NCBI GenBank assembly: GCA_030832645.1
Contig: JAURIR010000004.1
Span: 1-58,590, forward strand
Direction: 5' to 3'
Origin: Chitinophagales bacterium
GTDB lineage: Bacteria > Bacteroidota > Bacteroidia > Chitinophagales > Chitinophagaceae
Length of the DNA: 58,590 nt
Shown piece after piece: positions 45,983 to 54,888 of this stretch. Positions within the stretch are counted from its first letter, which is position 1. Each line of letters opens with the position of its first letter. A program made the translations under genes and the position numbers. Under the pieces are notes generated by a model, which saw nothing but the letters and a program-made list of their open reading frames with translations, had not been told where the DNA came from and did not search any database.

Positions 45983-47557
45983 ATGAATAGAAGGAAATTC
46001 ATATATAATTATTTGCCAGCAGGATTTATGGTGCCTTCCTTCATGAACGGCTTAGGTATTAAAGCGTTTGATGCAGGACATACCATGTTAAATAATTTGT
46101 TGTTGCCAGGTGCTGAAAACGACAGGGTATTGGTACTTGTGCAACTCACCGGGGGGAACGATGGCTTGAACACAGTTATTCCACTTGAGTATTACAGCAA
46201 CTACGTCAATGCAAGAAAAAATATAAAAATTGAAGAAGCGTCTGTGCTGAGATTAGGAAATATCCAGCAGGTGGGTTTGCATCCCTCTATGAAGGGACTT
46301 CAACAACTATATAATGATCAAAAACTTTCAATAGTTCAATCTGTTGGATACCCGCAACCAAATTTCTCTCATTTCAGAGCAACCGATATTTGGATGAGCG
46401 CCTCTTCGAGTAATGAATTTCTGAATACTGGTTGGTTAGGAAGATTATTGGATGAAACATATCCTGGTTTTCCCAATGGATACCCTAACAATGGGATGCC
46501 AGATCCGTTGGCAATACAAATCGGCTCTATTACATCATTATCGCTTCAAGGACCATCACAACCGATGGGGATGAGTATTTCAAATACCACTAACTATTAC
46601 AATTTCTTCAATAACCAGATTGATCCAGCACCGGCAACCAATGCAGGAAGAGAACTTACTTATGTTCGTGAAATAGCAAAACAAACCCAGAAGTATGGTG
46701 ATGTTATTAAAACTGCTAGTTCAAAAGTTACTCAACAATCTCCTTATCCAACTGGTAATAGCCTGGCTGATCAATTAAAAATTGTATCGCGATTAATTAA
46801 AGGAGGACTTAAAACTAAAATCTATTTAGTGAGCTTTGGTGGATTTGATACGCATTCATCTCAAGTAGTAACAACTGATACCAGCACTGGCTCACATGCC
46901 AATTTATTAAAGTCGGTGAGTGATGCAATCAAAGCATTTCAAGATGATCTTAAATTTTTAGGAATTGAAGACCGTGTGATGGGTATGACTTTTTCTGAAT
47001 TTGGAAGAAGAATTCTAAGCAACGGTTCAAATGGAACAGATCATGGTGCCGCAGCACCGTTATTCATCTTTGGAAGCAAAGTAAATCCTGGCGTATTGGG
47101 CAAAACGCCTCTGATACCAACAACAGCAAGTGTCAGTGATAATATTCCCTATCAATACGATTTCAGAAGTATTTATGCCAGTTTACTTTCCAATTGGCTA
47201 TGTGTGAATTCTGCTACTTTAAATAAAGTTATGTTGAAAAATTTTCAGGATTTGCCACTGACTAAATTGGGTACATGCTCTGTCTTGAACCCAGTTGGAA
47301 ATACAGAGCAATATGTAAATATTTATCCAAACCCATTTCATGGAAATATTTCCATACAATTTAAAACAGAAGGCGGACACACTCTATTGCAAATAATGGA
47401 TGGTTCTGGAAGATTGATCAAAGTAATAACTGAGGGAAACTTTGATAAAGGCACGTATAAAGCATCGTTTGATGGCAACTTCTTACCGGCAGGTGTTTAT
47501 TACATCAGGCTTCAAAATCAATTGATACAAGAGGTAAAGTCGGCAATAAAGTATTAA
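45983..47557 (+). CDS. DUF1501 family protein with T9SS sorting domain
   Basis: A 524-residue exported protein. The N-terminus has a twin-arginine-like leader, N-R-R-K-F-I with a short hydrophobic stretch. The DUF1501 domain (about 45-430) belongs to the sulfatase/alkaline phosphatase-like superfamily: LVQLTGGNDGLN opens it, FGGFDTHSSQ lies near 285 and FGRRILSNGSNGTDHGAA near 345. Residues 446-524 are a type A T9SS sorting domain (NIYPNPFHG, then the GTYKASFDG and LPAGVYYIRL strands). The protein should therefore cross the outer membrane and be attached to the surface or released. Its DUF1800 partner has no such domain. Confidence 0.93.
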   Translation: MNRRKFIYNYLPAGFMVPSFMNGLGIKAFDAGHTMLNNLLLPGAENDRVLVLVQLTGGNDGLNTVIPLEYYSNYVNARKNIKIEEASVLRLGNIQQVGLHPSMKGLQQLYNDQKLSIVQSVGYPQPNFSHFRATDIWMSASSSNEFLNTGWLGRLLDETYPGFPNGYPNNGMPDPLAIQIGSITSLSLQGPSQPMGMSISNTTNYYNFFNNQIDPAPATNAGRELTYVREIAKQTQKYGDVIKTASSKVTQQSPYPTGNSLADQLKIVSRLIKGGLKTKIYLVSFGGFDTHSSQVVTTDTSTGSHANLLKSVSDAIKAFQDDLKFLGIEDRVMGMTFSEFGRRILSNGSNGTDHGAAAPLFIFGSKVNPGVLGKTPLIPTTASVSDNIPYQYDFRSIYASLLSNWLCVNSATLNKVMLKNFQDLPLTKLGTCSVLNPVGNTEQYVNIYPNPFHGNISIQFKTEGGHTLLQIMDGSGRLIKVITEGNFDKGTYKASFDGNFLPAGVYYIRLQNQLIQEVKSAIKY

Positions 47558-47567
47558 TGAAAACTGA

Positions 47568-50483
47568 TTAAATCATTGCATCATAGAGTATCTCTACAGT
47601 ATGCAAGGCACGCACTCCTGTTCCGTCTTTAATTTGATGTCTGCAACTGGTACCAGGTGCAGCAACGGTACAAGAGTTGTGGTTGTTTCGTACGCTAGGG
47701 AATAAGACCAATTCACCTATTTTCATCGACACATCGTAATGCTCTTTCTCGTATCCAAAAGACCCAGCCATGCCACAACAACCAGAAGGAATGGTTGATA
47801 CAGAGAAATTTGTTGGCAGTGATAAAACTTTTACAGAATCGGCTACAGAACCCACTGCCTTTTGCTGACAATGTCCATGCAACATGATATTTTTTTCTAT
47901 TGTCGTAAAACTCGCTGAAGTGATATTCCCTCTATCAATTTCTTTTGCTAAAAATTCATCTATAAAAAATACATTTTTTGCCAACTGCGTCGCTGCGGCA
48001 TGATTTTCGTCTGTTGCTAAATCTGGATACTCATCTCTAAAAGTGAGAATAGCAGATGGCTCCAGGCCTATCAGAGGTATTGAGTCGCTGATATGTGCAG
48101 AAAACAATTCTATATTTTTATTTGCAATTACTTTTGCTTTCCGAATCAATCCTTTCGATAACCAGGTTCGTCCACTTTCTTCGTGTTGGATAATTTTCAC
48201 CATGTATCCCAGCTGTGTTAAAAGTTTTACAGCCTTGATACCAATTTCTGCATCGTTGTAATTGGTAAACTCATCGCAAAAGAGATAAACGACCTTATCT
48301 GATTGAGTTAGTAAAGCATTTTTATTTTTTCTGTACCAACTTTTCAATGTCTGGTAAGAAACGGTTGGCATTGAACGCTTCAAGGCAAAACCAGATAGTA
48401 CTTTGATAATTGAGCCAGTAATAGCATTCTTAACAAGAAAATTATAGATGCCGGGAACCAAAGAACCAATGTATGCGGCTTTTGTGAAATTTGCGATCAG
48501 ACGTGCCCTGAATGGCACACCATTGGCATCGTAGTAATGTTGCAAAAACTCCGCCTTCAACTTTGCCATGTCTACATTGGAAGGACATTCTCTCTTACAC
48601 GCTTTACAGCTCAGACATAAACTCATCACATCATAAATTTCTTTATGATCAAAACGATTTTCTTTAGATGAATTGGTAAGGTATTCCCTCAAAATATTTG
48701 CGCGAGCGCGTGTAGTATCCTTCTCATCGCGCGTCGCCATATAAGAAGGACACATGGTTCCACCCGACAGATGGGTCTTCCTGCAATCTCCTGAACCGTT
48801 GCACTGCTCTGCATGTTGGAGAATGTTTTGTTGATGAAAGCGAAAAATTGTTTTGAACTCAGGAGTAAAATGCCCGGGAACATACCGCAACATGGAATTC
48901 ATGGAGGGTGTATCAACAATTTTGTTTGGATTAAAAATATGTTGGGGATCCCAAATATGTTTGATTTCCTTTAGTAATTGATAATTCTTCTCACCAATCA
49001 TTTGTTGTATAAATTCTCCACGCAACCTTCCATCTCCGTGTTCTCCGCTCAAGGAGCCCTTATACTTTTTTACAAGAGTAGCTACTTCTTCTGCAATCGT
49101 TCTAAAAAGTCGATTGCCTTCCTCTGTCTTTAAATTTATAATGGGACGAAGATGTAATTCACCTGAACCGGCATGCGCATAATGTACAGAATACAAACCA
49201 TGCTTTTTTAAAATTCCATTGAATTCTGCAATATAGGCTGGAAGGTCCTCCACATCTACTGCTGTGTCTTCGATTACAGGCACTGCCTTTTCATCTCCTG
49301 GGAGATTACTTAATAATCCTAAACCTGCTTTTCGAAGTGTCCAAATTCGTTTTGTATCAGCACCAAATAGAACAGGAAAATGATAGCCCAAACCGGCTGA
49401 TCGCATCTCTGCTTCTACTTTTTGTGTGACTTCGATAATCTCTTCTTTTGTATCCCGACAAAACTCAATGACCAAAATAGCACCTGGATCTCCTTGAACA
49501 AAAAATCGATTCTTACTTTGTTCAATATTTTCTTTGGTGCAATCCAATATATAGCTATCAATCAATTCACTCGCACTGGGCTTGTACTTCAAACCAATTA
49601 AATTGGCCCGGAGGGATTCATCAATCGTATTGAAATGAACACACAACAACCCCGTTTCTTTTGGTGGAAGATCCACCACATTCAATTTGATTTCTGTAAT
49701 AAAAGCGAGTGTTCCTTCGGAACCTGCAATCAAAGAACAAAAATTAAAATCATTTCCTCCTACTTTAAAAGGTGCCATCTCAATCAGCAGGTCAATGGCA
49801 TAGCCTGTATTTCTTCTTTCTACTGTAGGCTTTGGAAATTCTTTTCTGATTTCTTCCTGGTTCTCGTAATTACCAAGTAGTGAACGAACAGATTTATAAA
49901 TAGACCCTTCCAGAGAATTCAATTCGCACTTAGCATGAAATTCATCGAGAGTCAACGCTTTGAAAACAACTTCAGATCCATCACTTAACAATGCGTTTAC
50001 CTCTAACAGGTGCTCTCGAGTACTTCTATAGACAACAGAGTTCGATCCACAAGAATTATTCCCCACCATACCACCAATCATTGCACGGTTAGCAGTGGAA
50101 GTTTCAGGTCCAAAAAATAATCCATGAGGCTTCAGAAATAAATTAAGCTCGTCGCGTATGACACCTGGTTGAACTCTTATCCATCTTTCCTCCTTATTAA
50201 ACTCGAGTATTTGAGTGAAATTTTTTGATACATCTACTACAATTCCATTGCCCACAACTTGTCCGGCCAATGAAGTACCAGCTGTCCTGGGGATCAAAGA
50301 AGTTTTCTCATTTTTTGCAAAAGCGATAAGTTTCTTTAGATCTTCGACCGTTGAAGGAATGGCAACTGCCAGGGGCATTTCACGATAGGCAGATGCGTCG
50401 GTTGCATAAAGGGTTCTGATGGTATCATCAAGAAATAATGTACCATCGAGTTGTGTAGAAAGCAATTGCAGCCTCTCCTTCAT
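47568..50483 (-). CDS. FAD-binding and (Fe-S)-binding dehydrogenase (YdiJ/Dld type)
   Basis: A 971-residue fusion of a GlcD-like flavoprotein and a GlcF-like iron-sulfur protein. An FAD-binding PCMH domain lies at about 20-240 (PRTAGTSLAGQ, then GPETSTANRAMIGGMVGNNSCGS), followed by the FAD-oxidase C domain (about 270-540). Cluster ligands are C561, C567 and a following cysteine in one motif, and C623, C626, C629 and C633 in the other. A C-terminal CCG-type module contains GCCGMAGSFGYE. Homologues oxidise D-lactate, glycolate or D-2-hydroxyglutarate and feed the quinone pool; YdiJ is the nearest architecture. The ATG at 50483 is used, since the longer frame starts with TTG. Confidence 0.93.
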   Translation of the reverse strand: MKERLQLLSTQLDGTLFLDDTIRTLYATDASAYREMPLAVAIPSTVEDLKKLIAFAKNEKTSLIPRTAGTSLAGQVVGNGIVVDVSKNFTQILEFNKEERWIRVQPGVIRDELNLFLKPHGLFFGPETSTANRAMIGGMVGNNSCGSNSVVYRSTREHLLEVNALLSDGSEVVFKALTLDEFHAKCELNSLEGSIYKSVRSLLGNYENQEEIRKEFPKPTVERRNTGYAIDLLIEMAPFKVGGNDFNFCSLIAGSEGTLAFITEIKLNVVDLPPKETGLLCVHFNTIDESLRANLIGLKYKPSASELIDSYILDCTKENIEQSKNRFFVQGDPGAILVIEFCRDTKEEIIEVTQKVEAEMRSAGLGYHFPVLFGADTKRIWTLRKAGLGLLSNLPGDEKAVPVIEDTAVDVEDLPAYIAEFNGILKKHGLYSVHYAHAGSGELHLRPIINLKTEEGNRLFRTIAEEVATLVKKYKGSLSGEHGDGRLRGEFIQQMIGEKNYQLLKEIKHIWDPQHIFNPNKIVDTPSMNSMLRYVPGHFTPEFKTIFRFHQQNILQHAEQCNGSGDCRKTHLSGGTMCPSYMATRDEKDTTRARANILREYLTNSSKENRFDHKEIYDVMSLCLSCKACKRECPSNVDMAKLKAEFLQHYYDANGVPFRARLIANFTKAAYIGSLVPGIYNFLVKNAITGSIIKVLSGFALKRSMPTVSYQTLKSWYRKNKNALLTQSDKVVYLFCDEFTNYNDAEIGIKAVKLLTQLGYMVKIIQHEESGRTWLSKGLIRKAKVIANKNIELFSAHISDSIPLIGLEPSAILTFRDEYPDLATDENHAAATQLAKNVFFIDEFLAKEIDRGNITSASFTTIEKNIMLHGHCQQKAVGSVADSVKVLSLPTNFSVSTIPSGCCGMAGSFGYEKEHYDVSMKIGELVLFPSVRNNHNSCTVAAPGTSCRHQIKDGTGVRALHTVEILYDAMI

Positions 50484-50537
50484 GAACGCGGGTTGAGGCT
50501 GCAAAATTACCAATAATATAGATGTAGTGAAGTGTCT

Positions 50538-51305
50538 TTATTTTACTTCCAAGATGCCACGCTTCAAGGGAGAGTTTTCACCTCCAACAATATTCTGAAG
50601 TCCAGGCGCCAATGCAGTAATCAATGTTTCTTGAGAGAATGTTTTTACATTTTTGGGTTCGATTTTTTTACCCTCTCTGGCCTCTTCTTGCTCTTCTTCT
50701 GTCAATTGTGCAACTGTTGATGTTACGATCAACTTGAAGGGAACAGGTGCAGAAATTTTTGAACTCAATATTAGATTTGAGGCAGGTCCTCTTTGTTCTC
50801 CCTCGGTTTTAAATAAGGTCTCTATTACTTTACCGGTAGTATCTGCCACTTCTACTGTAAGCACTCCATTCATAGCGTCTTCGGTTTTTTGTAAAATCAA
50901 CGTCACAGCTTGTCCATTGGCAGAATCCAATGTACTAGCTTCTTTAAAGTTGACACTGGCAGCAGGCTTCGCTCCCTGTTTTTTTGCAAATATTCTTCCG
51001 AATTCGGCAACTGGTTCCAACACCTCTGTAACAGAAAGCACAAGTATAACACCAACAATCAATGAAGCAGTTAGTAACTCTTTTTTTATAGATCCAGAAA
51101 CCTTGTCTTTTGAATATGCTTTCAAGGAACCCCAATTGTTCACAATATGAAAAATTGCAATACTAATGAACAATAGTCCGAATATGGTATGCGTCATTTC
51201 AACAACATGTGGTTTCTGCTTGAGCCACATTAAAATTCCGGAAATGCCTAGAAAAAAGAATGCGCCGGCAACTACCAAACTGATTAAATTTTTGTTCTTT
51301 TTCAT
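50538..51305 (-). CDS. DUF4405 membrane protein with an extra soluble domain
   Basis: A 255-residue protein. Two helices at about 7-27 and 36-56, with H39 and H53 fourteen residues apart in the second, resemble the heme-binding pair of DUF4405/cytochrome b561-like proteins. A third helix at about 75-95 leads to a soluble part (about 110-255) of beta character with a highly acidic stretch, TEEEQEEAREG. That part is not usual for the family. The gene lies 54 bases upstream of the YdiJ-like dehydrogenase and could supply an electron outlet, which is inferred from position only. Confidence 0.75.
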   Translation of the reverse strand: MKKNKNLISLVVAGAFFFLGISGILMWLKQKPHVVEMTHTIFGLLFISIAIFHIVNNWGSLKAYSKDKVSGSIKKELLTASLIVGVILVLSVTEVLEPVAEFGRIFAKKQGAKPAASVNFKEASTLDSANGQAVTLILQKTEDAMNGVLTVEVADTTGKVIETLFKTEGEQRGPASNLILSSKISAPVPFKLIVTSTVAQLTEEEQEEAREGKKIEPKNVKTFSQETLITALAPGLQNIVGGENSPLKRGILEVK

Positions 51306-51357
51306 GTCGATTTTTTGATAAATAAATGTAAGAAATATATGAATGATTTAAATAAGA

Positions 51358-52113
51358 CTAATTCCATTGAATAGCAAAATAAGTAGCAGGTCTATTGGCG
51401 ATGTTAGTAATATTGTGTGGGATGAGCGACTCCACCCATGCTGCACCACCATTGGTAATCGTAGATTTTTTATTCCCCAATTGCATTTCCCCAACTCCAT
51501 CAATCATTAATATAATCTCTTCGTTTACATGTGTGTGAGGATCATGACTTTTCAATCCTGGATTCAAGGTTGTAATATGAATATCAAATCGGTTCATTGT
51601 CACAGTCTTTCTATCAAATAATTGACGTACACCTCCTTTATCATGTGGTTTGAACACCATATCATTCCAGTTCATTGCGAAAGACGGTCCCGCTTGCTGA
51701 CCTCGTTGCAGATTTCTTCCTTCAGCATTTAAATGCATTTCATAAATGGCAGCATCGTCTTTATTATTATTGATAAAACTCACTTCATCGCCTGGGAGTA
51801 CAAAAACTACCGAACCCTTATCGAGTGTATACTCCTTTTTATTAAGCAGTAAAACAACAGGCCCTTCTTTAATAATAAAAAATAATTCATCCCCATCAAC
51901 AGCAGTAGTATATCTGTACTTCTTCTTGCTTTTTAAAAAATTCAATGACAGCGATTGCTTAGATAATACAGCTCCCGCACCATTGAACAGTGGAAATACT
52001 TTTTCACTGGCAGTAGACGGAATGGAATATACAGCAGTCTCAATGCGTGCTTGCTGGGCGTGCCCGAAGAAGAGTATAGCTTGAAAGCAACAAAAGAGGA
52101 TGTACTTTTTCAT
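51358..52113 (-). CDS. exported bicupin protein
   Basis: A 251-residue protein with signal peptide MKKYILFCCFQAILFFGHAQ. Two cupin domains follow, at about 35-125 and 160-250. The second has a complete metal site, H-D-P-H-T-H-V-N-E-E with a later P-H-N. The first lacks histidines and is probably structural. The layout recalls ureidoglycine aminohydrolase-type bicupins, but those are cytoplasmic and the function here is unknown. The ATG at 52113 overlaps the GNAT stop by four bases (ATGA), showing translational coupling. Confidence 0.85.
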   Translation of the reverse strand: MKKYILFCCFQAILFFGHAQQARIETAVYSIPSTASEKVFPLFNGAGAVLSKQSLSLNFLKSKKKYRYTTAVDGDELFFIIKEGPVVLLLNKKEYTLDKGSVVFVLPGDEVSFINNNKDDAAIYEMHLNAEGRNLQRGQQAGPSFAMNWNDMVFKPHDKGGVRQLFDRKTVTMNRFDIHITTLNPGLKSHDPHTHVNEEIILMIDGVGEMQLGNKKSTITNGGAAWVESLIPHNITNIANRPATYFAIQWN

Positions 52114-52664
52114 CGATTTGTTTTTCGTATGACAATATCCCATTTTTTTCCTCCATACACCAACGAATCAATCACTTCAAACCCTGCCTTTGCATGGGCT
52201 TTTAAAGATCGATGATTATCACAATCAACATCCGTTGCCATATAATCGTATTGGTCTTTTACAGCATCTGCAAAATGATCGTACATCCTTGTTACCAAAT
52301 CCTGCCCCCTGTATTCTTTTCCTACACAAAGCTGGCCAACCACAACGTAATCAGTGTCTCGCAATAATTTTCCTTCGTAGGTACAACGATCAATATTATC
52401 AAAGAGGTCTTTCAGCAAATCATGACCGGTTCTCACATCCTTTGTTGTTATCATTGCATATCCAGCAACAACTTCTTGATCCTTAGCAATAACTGACGGG
52501 AAAACTGCATTCATTTCTTTCAAGTATTCAAGCGTATACGAAGCAGTTAAAAAACCCTGACTCGCTGCTTCTTGATCTGTTAGATGCCGACGCAGGTTTT
52601 TTTCTTGCAAATTTTTAATTTGTAAGATCTCCTCTTCGGAACTTACGAGTTTGATTTCAATCAT
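52110..52664 (-). CDS. GNAT family N-acetyltransferase
   Basis: A 184-residue GNAT protein. The central strand and loop read VVGQLCVGKEYRGQD near 107-121, where the usual pyrophosphate loop Q/R-x-x-G-x-G is degenerate, and VDCDNHRSLKAHAKAGFEV near 144-162 forms the C-terminal motif. The substrate is unknown. It is the first gene of a run on this strand (GNAT, bicupin, DUF4405, YdiJ-like) and overlaps the bicupin by four bases. Confidence 0.87.
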   Translation of the reverse strand: MIEIKLVSSEEEILQIKNLQEKNLRRHLTDQEAASQGFLTASYTLEYLKEMNAVFPSVIAKDQEVVAGYAMITTKDVRTGHDLLKDLFDNIDRCTYEGKLLRDTDYVVVGQLCVGKEYRGQDLVTRMYDHFADAVKDQYDYMATDVDCDNHRSLKAHAKAGFEVIDSLVYGGKKWDIVIRKTNR

Positions 52665-52762
52665 AGATCAATAAAATTAGGGTTTTCACTCGAAATCGTT
52701 TTAGAAGTTAGTGGCAAAGAAAAAGGTGTTTTCAAATACATTTACAATCACAATTATCCCCG

Positions 52763-54796
52763 ATGAAACAGCTTTCTACCTGTATTTGCTTGCTCTTGAT
52801 GTTTATATGTATGGCTTCATTTGCACAAACAAAAATCAGTAGTCAACCAAAACTGGGTATTAGATCCGTACAAATTTTGAATGTCGATAACCTACAATTC
52901 AAAGATTTAAATAAAAATGGAAAGCTCGATCCCTACGAAGATTGGAGATTACCTTACGGAACAAGAAGCAAAGATCTTTTATCTAAAATGAGCATTGAAG
53001 AAAAAGTTGGCTTCATGCTAATCAGCACAACAAGAATGAAAAATGATTGGTCGTTCGAAGCTCCCAAAGGGAAAGACCCCATTGCAAGTGGCTTCAACGA
53101 AGAGGACCTGGTGCAAAGCATGAATATGTTTACCAAAAAGCCTTTACCTGTTGCAATGACCATGGCGGCGGGAACCACCAAAGGAGTTACGCAATCACAT
53201 CTTCGTCATTTTATTTTAAGAGCAAACGTATCTGCTAGAACAACAGCAGAATGGGCAAATAATTTGCAGGCGCTCTGCGAGCAAGATGGTTTGGGCATCC
53301 CAGCTATCATTGCCTCCAACCCCAGAAATCATATTACCAAAGATGCTTCTGTTGGATTGAGTGTTGGTACCACTACCTTTTCGACCTGGCCGGGTGAATT
53401 AGGATTGTCAGCAACAAGAGATTTGAAATTGATTCGATCCTTTGCTGAAATAGCCCGACAAGAATGGGCGGCTGTGGGATTGAGAAAAGGATACATGTAC
53501 ATGGCCGACCTTTCTACAGAACCTCGCTGGCAGAGAATAGAAGGAACATTCGGAGAAAATGCAGAATGGGTAGCAAAAATGATGCGTGAAATTGTGTGGG
53601 GCTTTCAAGGAACCAAACTATCCTCCACCTCTATTGCACTCACCACCAAACATTTCCCTGGCGGTGGAGCCGGAGTAGGAGGACAAGATCCGCATTTTGA
53701 TTGGGGAAAATACGAACACTTCCCTGGTAAAATGTTTCAAAATAATTTAATTCCTTTCAAGGCTGCCATCCAGGCAGGAACCTCCGCTATCATGCCTTAT
53801 TACTCAATTCCATTGGATACGAAATACGAACAGATTGCTTACGCCTATAACAAGCCTGTTATTACTGGATTGCTTCGTGACAGTTTGGGATTCAAAGGTA
53901 TCATCAACTCAGATACCGGTCCCATTGAAATGATGCCATGGGGTGCAGAAACCCTCACCATCAAGGAACGGTATAAAAGAACACTCGAAGCAGGTGTGAA
54001 TTTATATTCTGGATCAGCAGATCCTACACCACTTTTGGAAACGGTCAAATCAGGAATGGTAGATATGAAACTGATTGATACATCTGTCTATAAATTACTC
54101 ATGGAAAAGTTTGAGTTGGGACTGTTTGAAAACCCTTATGTAGATGTTGAAAATGCCGAGAAAGTTGTAGGCAACAAATCATTTCAGGATAAAGCAGATC
54201 AGGCGATGAGAAAATCAATCGTACTGCTTAGAAACGAAAAAGATTTTTTACCTCTACAATCAAAAACCAAGGTATATTTTGAATCGTATTTTCAAAGAAG
54301 AGGTGCAAAGTCACCAAGCACCGTTTTCGATAATAAACAACTTCCTTCTACTCTACAATTGGTATCGACACCCGAAGAGGCCGATGTAATTTTAGTTTGG
54401 ATTACTCCTGGATCTCAATCATTATTTGATGCTAACGGCTCTCCCCTTTATCTTTCGCTTTCAAAAAATGCAGTAGACGTTCAATATATCAATCAATTGA
54501 CTGCAAAGAAACCTACCATCCTTGCCATTAATTATACCAATCCATGGGTTATTGATGAAATATACAATGACAAAGCCAAAGGGAATATTCGTGGAGTAGT
54601 GGCAACATTTGGAACAAAGCCAGATGCAGTGTTGGATATCATTACCGGCGCTGCTCGTCCATCAGGAAAAATGCCTTTCACGACACCTATATCTGAAGAA
54701 CAAGTACAGAAGCAGCTTTCAGACGTTCCTGGCTACTTAAAAGGAAAACAATACGGGCTCTTTTGGTACGACGAAGGATTGACATATAAAAAATAA
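52763..54796 (+). CDS. glycoside hydrolase family 3 (beta-glucosidase-like)
   Basis: A 677-residue exported enzyme with a signal peptide ending near SFAQ. An EF-hand-like calcium loop, D48-x-N-x-N-G-x-L-D-x-x-E59, precedes the catalytic barrel. K-H-F-P-G-G-G near 297 and the nucleophile D384 in IINSDTG identify GH3; the (alpha/beta)6 sandwich follows to about 677. Typical GH3 enzymes are 700-850 residues, so the C-terminal part is compact and the fibronectin-like domain is missing. It should release glucose or related sugars from beta-linked oligosaccharides, possibly completing the work of the GH9 enzyme. Confidence 0.92.
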   Translation: MKQLSTCICLLLMFICMASFAQTKISSQPKLGIRSVQILNVDNLQFKDLNKNGKLDPYEDWRLPYGTRSKDLLSKMSIEEKVGFMLISTTRMKNDWSFEAPKGKDPIASGFNEEDLVQSMNMFTKKPLPVAMTMAAGTTKGVTQSHLRHFILRANVSARTTAEWANNLQALCEQDGLGIPAIIASNPRNHITKDASVGLSVGTTTFSTWPGELGLSATRDLKLIRSFAEIARQEWAAVGLRKGYMYMADLSTEPRWQRIEGTFGENAEWVAKMMREIVWGFQGTKLSSTSIALTTKHFPGGGAGVGGQDPHFDWGKYEHFPGKMFQNNLIPFKAAIQAGTSAIMPYYSIPLDTKYEQIAYAYNKPVITGLLRDSLGFKGIINSDTGPIEMMPWGAETLTIKERYKRTLEAGVNLYSGSADPTPLLETVKSGMVDMKLIDTSVYKLLMEKFELGLFENPYVDVENAEKVVGNKSFQDKADQAMRKSIVLLRNEKDFLPLQSKTKVYFESYFQRRGAKSPSTVFDNKQLPSTLQLVSTPEEADVILVWITPGSQSLFDANGSPLYLSLSKNAVDVQYINQLTAKKPTILAINYTNPWVIDEIYNDKAKGNIRGVVATFGTKPDAVLDIITGAARPSGKMPFTTPISEEQVQKQLSDVPGYLKGKQYGLFWYDEGLTYKK

Positions 54797-54861
54797 TGCA
54801 AGAAAAGATCTGGCAGAATAAGAACTACTTCTTACTACAAGATTAATTTCCTATTTTGTAT

Positions 54862-54887
54862 GTACTCGTCATTTCACAATTGAGTAC
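54862..54887. promoter_or_regulatory. inverted repeat before the symporter start
   Basis: GTACTC and GAGTAC, separated by 14 bases, form a perfect six-base inverted repeat ending one base before the ATG. It could be an operator or a leader hairpin that masks the start. Confidence 0.3.
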
Positions 54888-54888
54888 A

